NCBI GenBank assembly: GCA_001798105.1
Contig: MGRI01000020.1
Coordinates: forward strand, 1 to 9,896
Direction: 5' to 3'
DNA from: Deltaproteobacteria bacterium RIFCSPHIGHO2_02_FULL_40_11
GTDB lineage: Bacteria; Bdellovibrionota; JACOXK01; 2-02-FULL-40-11
Length of the DNA: 9,896 nucleotides
Shown: in pieces, positions 1-7,725 of the stretch
How positions within the stretch are numbered: position 1 is the first letter of the stretch
Layout: each line of letters starts with the position of its first letter
The notes under the pieces: model-generated
Told to the model about the DNA's origin: nothing
Seen by the model: only the letters and a program-made list of their open reading frames with translations
The model's database searches: none
Position numbers and translations under genes: made by a program

Positions 1-1160
1 CCCCATTTTCCGATAAAGCTCATCGCCAGAAAACCACACGTAATACCAAACATGTAAACCAACATTGTACGTTTTCGGTGTCCCATGTAATCAGAAAGCC
101 ATCCACCCAGGGGTCGAGCAAATAGATTCACGAAGGCAAAGGAGGAGGCAATAAAACCTGCCGCTGTCGGGCTCACAGTGAAGACTCTTTCAAAAAACAT
201 CGGTAACATAGAAACAACAGCGAGCTCTGCTCCAAAGTTGGCGAAATAGGTGGTATTGAGCGCTGCTACATTACCCCATGCATACTTATCCTTTTCTGGA
301 ACACCCCTTTTTAAAATCGGAAGATTGACATGCAAAACCTTTAAACAATGTACGATATAGAAAACCGCTAAGCCACCATAGACCACATAAGCGTATTGAA
401 TTGAAATACTTTTTTCTAGGCGCCATACTAGAAGACCCAGAGCTCCTACTAAAGGAGCTGACCATATGAGATATTGAAGCAAATCTCCATAAGAAGACAC
501 CGTCATTGGCTGAACCTTTTCTGCTTTCCTGAAGTGAAACAGCTTACTAATACCCTCTTTGGGTATATCGCGCACAAGAAAATAATACATAATGCCATAA
601 ATCAAACATACAAGACCATTCAGTGCCATGGCATAACGCCAACCATTTTCAAAGGAACCAAAAAGCGTAAGCGCAACCCACGGCAAAGTCATTGCAGCAA
701 AGGCCGAACCAAAGTTTCCCCAACCTGCATAAAATCCTTGAGCAAAACCAACATGTTTAGGAGGAACCCATTGTGCAACCATTCTGATACCAATCACAAA
801 GCTGGTACCAATAACACTGAGAACTAAACGCGAAATAAACAATTGAATAAATGTATTACCAAACGCAAATACAAACGTGGGAATAGACATTGTAATCAGA
901 AGTAGTGAAAAAATAAGCCTCGGACCAAAACGGTCAACTAATGCTCCAATAATAACCCGCCCAGGAATTGTGAGTGCAACATTGCAAATTGCGAAAATCT
1001 TAAGGTGTTCAGCAGTCAACCACCCAACATTCTTCAACATCGTCGTTGCAAGAGGCGCCATATTAAACCACACGTAGAACGAAATAAAAAAAGCGATCCA
1101 GGTAAAGTGCACTATCCTGATCTCTTCTCTATCAATTTTAAAAAGGTCACTCACTTTCAT
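1..1160 (-). CDS. narK: NarK/NrtP-type nitrate/nitrite transporter (MFS), 3' end beyond window
   Basis: Inner-membrane major-facilitator transporter of the nitrate/nitrite porter family, supplying nitrate to the cytoplasmic NarG site and possibly exporting nitrite. Reading from ATG at 1160 gives 386 codons with no stop before the window edge. Visible marks: a TM2 segment with PGR at residues 66-68 followed by DRFGPR (76-81); the first nitrate signature AGWGNFGSAFA (145-155); a second signature NFGAELAVVSMLP (308-320); and ARPLGGWLSD (348-357). R68 and R349 are the likely pair of nitrate-binding arginines known from the family. About ten hydrophobic segments are seen before the cut. The second signature recalls cyanobacterial NrtP more than E. 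coli NarK (from memory). A strong AAGGAGG lies 9 bases before the ATG, and the gene starts 14 bases after narI, so it is the operon's distal gene. Glycine codon choice (GGT about 19 of 32) differs from its neighbours. The direction of transport cannot be decided from sequence alone. Confidence 0.95.
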   Translation of the reverse strand, partial: MKVSDLFKIDREEIRIVHFTWIAFFISFYVWFNMAPLATTMLKNVGWLTAEHLKIFAICNVALTIPGRVIIGALVDRFGPRLIFSLLLITMSIPTFVFAFGNTFIQLFISRLVLSVIGTSFVIGIRMVAQWVPPKHVGFAQGFYAGWGNFGSAFAAMTLPWVALTLFGSFENGWRYAMALNGLVCLIYGIMYYFLVRDIPKEGISKLFHFRKAEKVQPMTVSSYGDLLQYLIWSAPLVGALGLLVWRLEKSISIQYAYVVYGGLAVFYIVHCLKVLHVNLPILKRGVPEKDKYAWGNVAALNTTYFANFGAELAVVSMLPMFFERVFTVSPTAAGFIASSFAFVNLFARPLGGWLSDYMGHRKRTMLVYMFGITCGFLAMSFIGKW

Positions 1161-1169
1161 ACGAACATT

Positions 1170-1176
1170 CCTCCTT
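1170..1176 (-). promoter_or_regulatory. narK Shine-Dalgarno overlapping the narI stop
   Basis: AAGGAGG reads on the minus strand from 1176 to 1170, nine bases before the narK ATG. Its first two bases are the last two of the narI TAA. This supports the narK start and suggests ribosomes ending narI can re-initiate on narK. Confidence 0.8.
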
Positions 1177-1894
1177 AATTATTTCGTGGACGAGTAACCG
1201 TCCATACAGTTTCAGCTGAACGCACCTTTTTTGGATCCCAATTCCACATCACCCGTTGATAGGGGCGCCAAATATAATGAAAGGGGGCAACTAAAAAGTG
1301 AACCAGCCTTGTAAAAGGAATAAGAAGTAAAATAGTAAAAGCCCCAATGATATGAAATTGAATGACATACGGCATGGCACTTACGGCTTTAATCTTAGGT
1401 TGAAACAAAACCAAAGACCATAAATAGGGCGATAAATCTGCCGCAAACCAACTGGATCCCCACCTGTATCCCACTGCAATCCAACAGCCCAAAATCACTT
1501 GCGCCAAGAGTAAAAACTCAAGCGCAAAATCCATTTTGCTCGTAACTGTAAAAACTTTTTTGGAAATAAATCTTCGAAGAATTAAAAAAATGAGTCCCAC
1601 AAAAACCAAAAGCCCAAACGTAAACCCTGTGACTTCTAAAAGGATGAGACGAATGGGATGCGTATTCCATAAAAGTTGCCCTTTCGGAAATAAAAAGGCC
1701 AAAAGATGTCCCAAAAACACAACCATAATGCCCCAATGAAAGAGCATCACGCCCCAATAGAGGGTTCTACTTTCTAAAAACTGCGAAGAAAGGGACGAAA
1801 CTTGAAACCCAGTTTGTTTATAACGATATACAAACCCCACACAAAAAATAAAAAAAGCTAAATAAGGATAAATAACAAAAAAGAACGTATTCAT
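1175..1894 (-). CDS. narI: respiratory nitrate reductase gamma subunit (cytochrome b)
   Basis: Membrane di-haem b subunit that oxidises quinol on the periplasmic side and passes electrons through two b haems to NarH. The protein has 239 residues against about 225 in E. coli; the extra length is mostly a hydrophilic C-terminal tail. Five hydrophobic segments are seen. The four haem ligands are recognisable: H53 and H63 (ten apart, as H56/H66 in E. coli), and H181 and H199 (eighteen apart, as H187/H205). H199 lies in the family motif FTRLVH. The N-terminus FFFVIYPY matches the FFFDIYPY of E. coli NarI. The ATG overlaps the narJ stop as ATGA, with GGAGG just upstream, so the two genes are translationally coupled. 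All key residues are present; nothing looks damaged. Confidence 0.97.
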   Translation of the reverse strand: MNTFFFVIYPYLAFFIFCVGFVYRYKQTGFQVSSLSSQFLESRTLYWGVMLFHWGIMVVFLGHLLAFLFPKGQLLWNTHPIRLILLEVTGFTFGLLVFVGLIFLILRRFISKKVFTVTSKMDFALEFLLLAQVILGCWIAVGYRWGSSWFAADLSPYLWSLVLFQPKIKAVSAMPYVIQFHIIGAFTILLLIPFTRLVHFLVAPFHYIWRPYQRVMWNWDPKKVRSAETVWTVTRPRNN

Positions 1895-2463
1895 GCGGCC
1901 TCCAAGAAAACTTCTTTTAACGCTTTCAGCGCTTCGCCATAACTGGTCACTTTTTGAAGTTCAAGATCGAGAACGGTTTTATAATGTTTTTGATAAAGTT
2001 CGTTTTTCTTTTGGATCCTTTTCGTATCAAAATCTGAAATGATTTGAGAAAGGGCAGGTAAAAGAATTTCTTTTTTAAACTCCTCTAAAAGGGCTTCATC
2101 TTGACACACAGCCATCCACCTTAAAACATTCGACAAATGATCTGAAAGTTCTGTGCCTGTTTTCAGATTGTATTTTTGATATTCGCGGTTCATGTTTACA
2201 AGCAACGCCCCTCTTTTATAGTCGTCTCCAAATAAAACATAGCCAATGTCTAAGGTTGTGAGCGCTTGAATATCAAAAGAACGCGTATAAATTTCTTGAA
2301 CTTCTAACAAGGGTAGCGTTTTTAAGTTTTTTTCAAATTTTTCAAAACATTCATAGGCTTTTTTATTTTCTCTTTTAAGCTCTGTAGACGCATGGTGGAG
2401 GTCTTCAAAAAAGGCTTGGTTTGGATATTCAAAAACATTTGAAAAATGATTTAAAATTTCCAT
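1891..2463 (-). CDS. narJ: nitrate reductase molybdenum cofactor assembly chaperone
   Basis: Cytoplasmic TorD/NarJ-family chaperone that binds apo-NarG, promotes insertion of the molybdenum cofactor and FS0 cluster, and holds the enzyme back from membrane attachment until it is mature. From ATG at 2463 the product has 190 residues, all helical in character, with no metal motif, as usual for the family. Conserved features shared with E. coli NarJ are YTRSFD near residue 60, a GDDYKRG stretch near 80, and ELSDHL near 106. The frame can also start one codon earlier at a GTG (2466), but the GAGG site lies six bases before the ATG and only three before the GTG, so the ATG is preferred. It shares one base with the narH stop (TGATG) and overlaps narI by ATGA. 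Position between narH and narI is the classic GHJI order. Confidence 0.95.
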   Translation of the reverse strand: MEILNHFSNVFEYPNQAFFEDLHHASTELKRENKKAYECFEKFEKNLKTLPLLEVQEIYTRSFDIQALTTLDIGYVLFGDDYKRGALLVNMNREYQKYNLKTGTELSDHLSNVLRWMAVCQDEALLEEFKKEILLPALSQIISDFDTKRIQKKNELYQKHYKTVLDLELQKVTSYGEALKALKEVFLEAA

Positions 2464-4016
2464 CACAGTCCTCGCTTTGCTGTTTGGTCTTTAAAGCCAA
2501 AACCCGTTGAACCTTTGACATCGCCTGTAAATTCCATCATTTCAATGGCTTGTTCTCTATGGGCTGCAGGAATGACAAACCGATCATCAAATTTTGCCAA
2601 AGACGTTAAAGCATAAATGGCCTCTGCCATTTTTGGCGTAAGTCCCGCCTCTTTTAAAACCTGGTTGGATTTTTCTTCAGTAACATCGCCCACTGTTTTG
2701 TGTCTTCGATAAATGCGAACGGCCATCAACTTTAAGAGCTTTTCTTTCATTAAATTTTGATCGCCATTTGAAAACAGATTGGCCATGTATTTTAAAGGAA
2801 AACGAGCCTGATCTATGGCCCCCCACAACTCTTGTGTGGACGTATCATACAGCCAGGTATCTTCCCAATCTTTGGCAATATCATGAAGTTTTTGGTCTTT
2901 TATTTTTTCACGAATGGTTGCCATCACCGGTAAAAGGGGTGGCACATAAAAAAGCATAGGTAAGGTTCGGAATTCTGGATGAAGCGGCAAAGCCAACTTC
3001 CATTCTTTTACAAATTTATACACCGGCGAATTTTGTGCGGCATGTAAGGTAGAGTCTGCAATCCCATTTTCTTTGGCGGCGGCAATGACAGCGGGATCAC
3101 ATGGATCCAAAAGTAAATCCAATTGCTTTTGAACCAACTCGGAATCGTCCGAGGCCGCTGCCTGCTCAATGCGATCGGCATCGTACAGTAAAACCCCTAA
3201 ATACCGAATACGCCCCACACAAGAATGCATACACGCTGGCGCATACCCCGCTTCAATTCTGGGATAACATAAAATACATTTTTCAGATTTTCCGGTATTC
3301 CAATTATAATACGATTTTTTATACGGGCAGGCGGTCACACACATTCGCCACGCGCGACACACATTTTGATTAATGAGCACAACGCCATCTTCGCCACGCT
3401 TATAAATCGCTCCAGATGGGCAAGAAGCCACACAGGCTGGGTTTAAACAATGGTTACAAATTCTGGGTAAGTAAAAAAAGGCCATACGTTCCAATTGAAA
3501 CATGGCCTCTTGTTCGGCAGGTGATAGGTTTTCTAAATTCGGATCTTTTCTGGCAAAATCTTGCGTACCGCTTAAATCATCATCCCAATTCGGGCCCATT
3601 TTAATATCAATGGGACGCCCTGTAATGAGAGAGACAGGTCTTGCCGTCGGTTGATCGTCCATGGACGGCGATTCAATGAGATCTAAATATTTATAGGTAA
3701 AAGGCTCATAGTAATCATCAATGACAGGCATATTGGGATTATGAAAAATATTGAGTAAGCCTTTTCGTTTTCCCGCACCCCGAAGTGAAATTTCATTTTC
3801 GCCACCTTCTGTTTTTTGCCACCCGCCTTTGTAAATGCTTTGATCTTCCCACTTTGTGGGATATCCTGTTCCAGGCTTTGTTTCGACATTGTTCCACCAC
3901 ATGTATTCAGCGCCTTTTCGATCTGTCCAAATATTTTTACAGGCAATCGAACACGTATGACACCCAATACACTTATCTAAGTGAAACACCATTGAAACTT
4001 GCGATCGAACATTCAT
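2463..4016 (-). CDS. narH: respiratory nitrate reductase beta subunit (Fe-S electron transfer)
   Basis: Cytoplasmic electron-transfer subunit carrying four Fe-S clusters between NarI haems and NarG. From ATG at 4016 it has 517 residues (E. coli 512) and begins MNVRSQVSMV, aligning with E. coli MKIRSQVGMV. Cysteine groups are complete: C16/C19/C22/C26; C187/C190/C195/C199; C220, W223, C226, C230; and C247/C250/C262/C266. The tryptophan at 223 replaces a cysteine, the hallmark of the [3Fe-4S] cluster in NarH. Motifs such as LITGRP, GPNWDDD and CVGRIRYLGV are family-typical. The reading frame stays open upstream to a TTG at 4094, adding 26 residues, but these are encoded by a REP-like repeat, lack family similarity, and have no ribosome site. 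AGGAGG six bases before 4016 decides the start. The gene meets narJ in a TGATG overlap. Confidence 0.97.
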   Translation of the reverse strand: MNVRSQVSMVFHLDKCIGCHTCSIACKNIWTDRKGAEYMWWNNVETKPGTGYPTKWEDQSIYKGGWQKTEGGENEISLRGAGKRKGLLNIFHNPNMPVIDDYYEPFTYKYLDLIESPSMDDQPTARPVSLITGRPIDIKMGPNWDDDLSGTQDFARKDPNLENLSPAEQEAMFQLERMAFFYLPRICNHCLNPACVASCPSGAIYKRGEDGVVLINQNVCRAWRMCVTACPYKKSYYNWNTGKSEKCILCYPRIEAGYAPACMHSCVGRIRYLGVLLYDADRIEQAAASDDSELVQKQLDLLLDPCDPAVIAAAKENGIADSTLHAAQNSPVYKFVKEWKLALPLHPEFRTLPMLFYVPPLLPVMATIREKIKDQKLHDIAKDWEDTWLYDTSTQELWGAIDQARFPLKYMANLFSNGDQNLMKEKLLKLMAVRIYRRHKTVGDVTEEKSNQVLKEAGLTPKMAEAIYALTSLAKFDDRFVIPAAHREQAIEMMEFTGDVKGSTGFGFKDQTAKRGL

Positions 4017-4022
4017 AAAAAG

Positions 4023-4028
4023 CCTCCT
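4023..4028 (-). promoter_or_regulatory. narH Shine-Dalgarno at the edge of the palindrome
   Basis: AGGAGG reads on the minus strand from 4028 to 4023, six bases before the ATG at 4016. It decides the narH start against the longer open frame, and lies just downstream of the nested palindrome at 4031-4077. Confidence 0.8.
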
Positions 4029-4030
4029 AG

Positions 4031-4077
4031 ATCCCCGCTCCCCGATAAATACTGTCGGGGACAAGTTTCGCGGGGAT
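4031..4077. repeat. REP-like nested palindrome in the narG-narH gap
   Basis: The outer arms ATCCCCGC (4031-4038) and GCGGGGAT (4070-4077) are exact inverted copies. Inside them a second pair, TCCCCGA (4039-4045) and TCGGGGA (4055-4061), forms another stem with a nine-base loop. The flanks CTAG and GACA extend the look of the widespread proteobacterial repeat that reads TCATCCCCGCG...CGGGGAT. The element fills most of the 67-base gap, is far more G+C-rich than its surroundings, and ends beside the narH ribosome site. It may be a dispersed mobile repeat that also stabilises or attenuates the mRNA. Only one copy occurs in this window, so its repeat nature is inferred from resemblance. Confidence 0.65.
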
Positions 4078-4083
4078 GACATA

Positions 4084-7000
4084 TTAAAAGACAACCTTAT
4101 CCATTTTTTTCACCACCACATGCGTATCGCGTTGCGGAGCAACGGGCCCCCAATAATTAAAGTGGTACGTAAATTGTCCATAGCCGCCCGCCAAATAATT
4201 GGGTTTTAAGTGAATGCGGGTAACGCTATTGTGCCCCCCTGCTCTTCGATTGCCACGCACTTGCGATTTTGGAATCCCAACCGTTCTTTCAGGCACGTGA
4301 TACACAATACACACCCCTTTGGGCACACGAGACGTCACCACGGCCCGCGTACAATACACACCGTGGTCATTGTAAACTTCCACCCAATCATTGTCTTGAA
4401 TCCCAAGGTCTTTGGCGTCTGCTTCGCTCAACCAGCAGGGTTCGCATCCTCTCGAAAGCGTAAGCATTCTTAAATTTTCCATATAGGTAGAATGGATATG
4501 CCACTTTCCATGCGGCGTTAAATAATTTAAGACTTTTGCTTTTTTATTTTTAAGTGTTTCTTTTAAATCCCCATACACTTCTGGCTTGGGAGATGGTTTA
4601 TAGGTAGGCAAATTCTCGCCATAGGCCAAATACATTTCATGATCCAAATAAAAATGCTGCCTTCCAGTCAGCGTACGCCACGGCACCATTTTTTCAACAT
4701 TATAGGTATACGCTGAATAAGCTCTGCCGTTATTCATCAACCCGGACCATAAAGGAGATGTGTTATAGCGCCTGGGTTGCGCTTGAAGATCTTGGTACGT
4801 TACACGAAAATCTCTGGATCCTTCTGAAAGATCTGTAAGTTTCAGTCCTGTTTTTTTCTCGGCATTTTGATAAGCGCGATAGGTCAGTTCCCCATTCGTT
4901 AGCGATGACAAATGTAAAACAGCATTGGCCGCACTGACATCTTCTTTTAAAGATGGATAGACTTTCCCAGCGATTTCTTCTTTTGGAAAATGATGAGAGG
5001 TCAACATTTCATCATATTGATCTTCACACATATAATGGTTCCCATGCGCGCCCAAGCCTGTAGCGCGAATTTTGTCTCCCAGGGCAATAAATTTTTCATA
5101 GAGTTTTGTATAATCTCGATCGACGACTGAAAGCTGATGCATTGTTTTTCCAAGCACTGGCTCACATTCTCCCAAATACCAATCTTTTACTTTGGCTTGT
5201 GCAATTTCACCGGGGCTGTCATGAGAAATGGGAGAAGCCATCACATCTTTATAGGTCCCTTTCATATATGTTTGAGCCATTTCACTTGTAACTTTGGCCA
5301 TGTTTTTAAAAATATCCCAATCTGTTTTACTTTCCCAAACCGGCGCAATGGCTTTTGAGAGCGGATGAATAAAAGAATGGAGATCTGTGGAATTTAAATC
5401 TGCTTTTTCATACCAAGAAGCTGCAGGCAGTACGATATCCGAATACAAGGCTGAGGAATCCATACGAAAGTTTAAGTCGACGACCAAATCCATTTTACCT
5501 TGGGGCGCAACGTCATGCCATTTGACTTCTTCTGTATGGCGATCATCATCTTGCCCAATGGAATTATGATGGGTTCCCAGATAGTGTTTCAAGCAATACT
5601 CATGGCCTTTCATGCTGCCTGTAATGGCATTGCCACGCCAAATGTACCACACCCGCGGAAAATTTTCGGGCGCTTCGGGATCACTCACCGCATATTTTAA
5701 TTTCTTACTTTTTAATTTTTCTAAAACATAGGTTCGAATTTCATCATCTGTTTTTGAGCCTTTGTCTTGGGCTTCCTTACCCAACGCCAACGAACTTTCA
5801 TTGAACTGTGGATAATAAGGCATCCATCCCATCCGTACCGATTTAAAAATTTGATCTGCTGTATGTTTTTTTGTCCATTCATTTTCTTCGACCGTATTGT
5901 ATTTTGAAAATTGGCCATCGTATCTGTACTGACACGTATTGATGTAATGCCAAAGGGGGGCTTGTTGAAGACGCGCGGCCCCTTGCCAGTCTTTTCCAAA
6001 AGCAATCGCACTCCAAGAATCCATAGGCGCTAATTTTTCTTGCCCCACGTAATGGTTCATCCCCCCACCATTTCGTCCCACACACCCTGTGAGCATGAGC
6101 GCCATAATGGCTGCACGATAAATTAGGTTTTGATGATACCAGTGGTTAATCCCAGCACCTACAATCACCATACATTTGCCTTGGGTTTGATTTGCGGTAT
6201 TGGCCCACTCTCTTGCAAACTGAATGACAGTTTTAGCATCGACGCCCGTAAAGACTTCCTGCCAGGTGGGCGTATAAGAATGATTTTTGTCTTGATACTC
6301 TTTTGGGAAATCGCCTTTGAGTCCTCGATCCACCCCATATTGCGCCATGATCAAATCATAAACCGTTGCCACGGCTACTTTTCCATCTGTCGTTTGCACA
6401 TATTTTACAGGAACGCCTCTTTCATATTTTTTATCTAAACCAAACTCACAAAATTCAACCTGTAAAACATCATCATGGTCTTTTAAGAGCGTAAGTTTAG
6501 GATCATATGCCGCGTCATTGGTGCTGTTTTCCAATTTCATATTCCACTGACCAGGTGTTTTTTGCCAACGATGTCCACTCGCCCCCTTGGGTACAACAAA
6601 ATGCCCAGTTTTTTCATCGATATTTACAAACTTCCACTCTCCATTTTCCAAATTTGAAAATTCCGTAAGCTGATTTGCACGCAAGAGCTGGCCTGGAAGA
6701 TTTTTTTTATTTTTTTGATCCACCACCACCAAATAAGGGCTATCTGTATATTTTTTTGTATACTCTAAAAAATAAGGTGTTTGTTTTTCATGATGAAATT
6801 CTTTTAAGATAACATGCGTTGCCGCCATCCAAAAAGCGCCGTCACTTCCAGCATGCAAAGGGACCCATTGGTCTGCGTATTTACACACCTGCGAAAAATC
6901 CGGCGAAAAAACAACGGTTTTGGTTCCATTGTGCCTGGATTCTGCAAAAAAGTGACAGTCTGGGGTTCGTGTCATATTGAGACAAGCCCCCATGTCTGCA

Positions 7001-7698
7001 ATCATTTTAGCGTTGTACCAATCCGCACTTTCACACACATCGGTTTGCTCTCCCCAAATTTCAGGAAAAGCCGTGGGTAAATCGCAATACCAATCGTAAA
7101 AACTTAAATTCACTCCCCCAAAGAGCTGTAAAAAACGAGAACCTCCCGCATAGCTCAACATCGACATGGCAGGAATGGGCGAAAAGCCCACAACACGGTC
7201 TGGTCCATATTTTTGGGCCGTATACAAATTGGCTACAGCCATAAGTTCTAAGACTTCATCCCATGAAATTCTACGAAAGCCCCCTTTCCCTCTGGCTTTT
7301 TGATATTTTGTGCGAAGCGTTTCATCTTTTTGAATATTTTCCCAGGCTTGAAAAGGATCTTTTGTTTTTTCTTTTTCGGCTCTGTACGTATCGATTAAAG
7401 CGGAACGAATCAGCGGGTATTTTATTCTTAAAGGGCTATACAGGTACCACGAAAAAGAAATCCCTCGCTGACAGCCCCTGGGTTCATAAGGGGGAAGCTG
7501 ATTTTCTAAAAGTGGGTAATCCAGTTGTTGTGTTTCCCAAACCACAATGCCGTCTTTCACATGAATTTGCCAAGAACAGCCTCCTGTACAATTTACACCA
7601 TGCGTACTTCGAACAATTCGATCATGTTGAAATCTGTTTCGATAAAACTCTTCCCATTTTCGTGTTTGGGGTGAAATAATGTCTTGAATCCAACTCAT
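4084..7698 (-). CDS. narG: respiratory nitrate reductase alpha subunit (molybdopterin catalytic subunit)
   Basis: Catalytic subunit that reduces nitrate to nitrite at a bis-molybdopterin guanine dinucleotide centre. The product is 1204 residues (E. coli about 1247). The N-terminus has HGVNCTGGCSW with H33, C37 and C41, and C76 in PRGCQRG; these are the FS0 [4Fe-4S] ligands, including the characteristic histidine. N36, Y204 and D206 in YDWYCDLP match the active-site Asn, Tyr and Mo-ligand Asp of E. coli NarG. WGEQTDV, TRTPD and HAGSDGAFW follow as expected. There is only the vestigial twin-arginine-like RNRFQHD, not a working Tat signal, so the enzyme faces the cytoplasm. ATG at 7698 is preceded by AAAGGAAAG, and the gene starts 27 bases after the cytochrome gene. 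Stop TAA is at 4086-4084. It is complete, with no frameshift seen. Confidence 0.98.
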   Translation of the reverse strand: MSWIQDIISPQTRKWEEFYRNRFQHDRIVRSTHGVNCTGGCSWQIHVKDGIVVWETQQLDYPLLENQLPPYEPRGCQRGISFSWYLYSPLRIKYPLIRSALIDTYRAEKEKTKDPFQAWENIQKDETLRTKYQKARGKGGFRRISWDEVLELMAVANLYTAQKYGPDRVVGFSPIPAMSMLSYAGGSRFLQLFGGVNLSFYDWYCDLPTAFPEIWGEQTDVCESADWYNAKMIADMGACLNMTRTPDCHFFAESRHNGTKTVVFSPDFSQVCKYADQWVPLHAGSDGAFWMAATHVILKEFHHEKQTPYFLEYTKKYTDSPYLVVVDQKNKKNLPGQLLRANQLTEFSNLENGEWKFVNIDEKTGHFVVPKGASGHRWQKTPGQWNMKLENSTNDAAYDPKLTLLKDHDDVLQVEFCEFGLDKKYERGVPVKYVQTTDGKVAVATVYDLIMAQYGVDRGLKGDFPKEYQDKNHSYTPTWQEVFTGVDAKTVIQFAREWANTANQTQGKCMVIVGAGINHWYHQNLIYRAAIMALMLTGCVGRNGGGMNHYVGQEKLAPMDSWSAIAFGKDWQGAARLQQAPLWHYINTCQYRYDGQFSKYNTVEENEWTKKHTADQIFKSVRMGWMPYYPQFNESSLALGKEAQDKGSKTDDEIRTYVLEKLKSKKLKYAVSDPEAPENFPRVWYIWRGNAITGSMKGHEYCLKHYLGTHHNSIGQDDDRHTEEVKWHDVAPQGKMDLVVDLNFRMDSSALYSDIVLPAASWYEKADLNSTDLHSFIHPLSKAIAPVWESKTDWDIFKNMAKVTSEMAQTYMKGTYKDVMASPISHDSPGEIAQAKVKDWYLGECEPVLGKTMHQLSVVDRDYTKLYEKFIALGDKIRATGLGAHGNHYMCEDQYDEMLTSHHFPKEEIAGKVYPSLKEDVSAANAVLHLSSLTNGELTYRAYQNAEKKTGLKLTDLSEGSRDFRVTYQDLQAQPRRYNTSPLWSGLMNNGRAYSAYTYNVEKMVPWRTLTGRQHFYLDHEMYLAYGENLPTYKPSPKPEVYGDLKETLKNKKAKVLNYLTPHGKWHIHSTYMENLRMLTLSRGCEPCWLSEADAKDLGIQDNDWVEVYNDHGVYCTRAVVTSRVPKGVCIVYHVPERTVGIPKSQVRGNRRAGGHNSVTRIHLKPNYLAGGYGQFTYHFNYWGPVAPQRDTHVVVKKMDKVVF

Positions 7699-7725
7699 AA
7701 AAATCTTTCCTTTCTTTATGCCAAG

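Noticed and set aside
474..1077. Plus-strand open frames of 117 and 66 codons across the narK region
   Set aside because: The minus strand has an unbroken narK frame with family signatures; the plus-strand products resemble no family and have no ribosome sites.
7263..7679. Plus-strand open frame of 138 codons opposite narG
   Set aside because: It lies antisense to the highly conserved N-terminal part of narG, and its product has no recognisable features.
4084..7698. NarG as an outward-facing, Tat-exported enzyme, suggested by the neighbouring periplasmic cytochrome
   Set aside because: The N-terminus has only the degenerate RNRFQHD stretch without a twin-arginine signal or hydrophobic region, as in cytoplasmic NarG.
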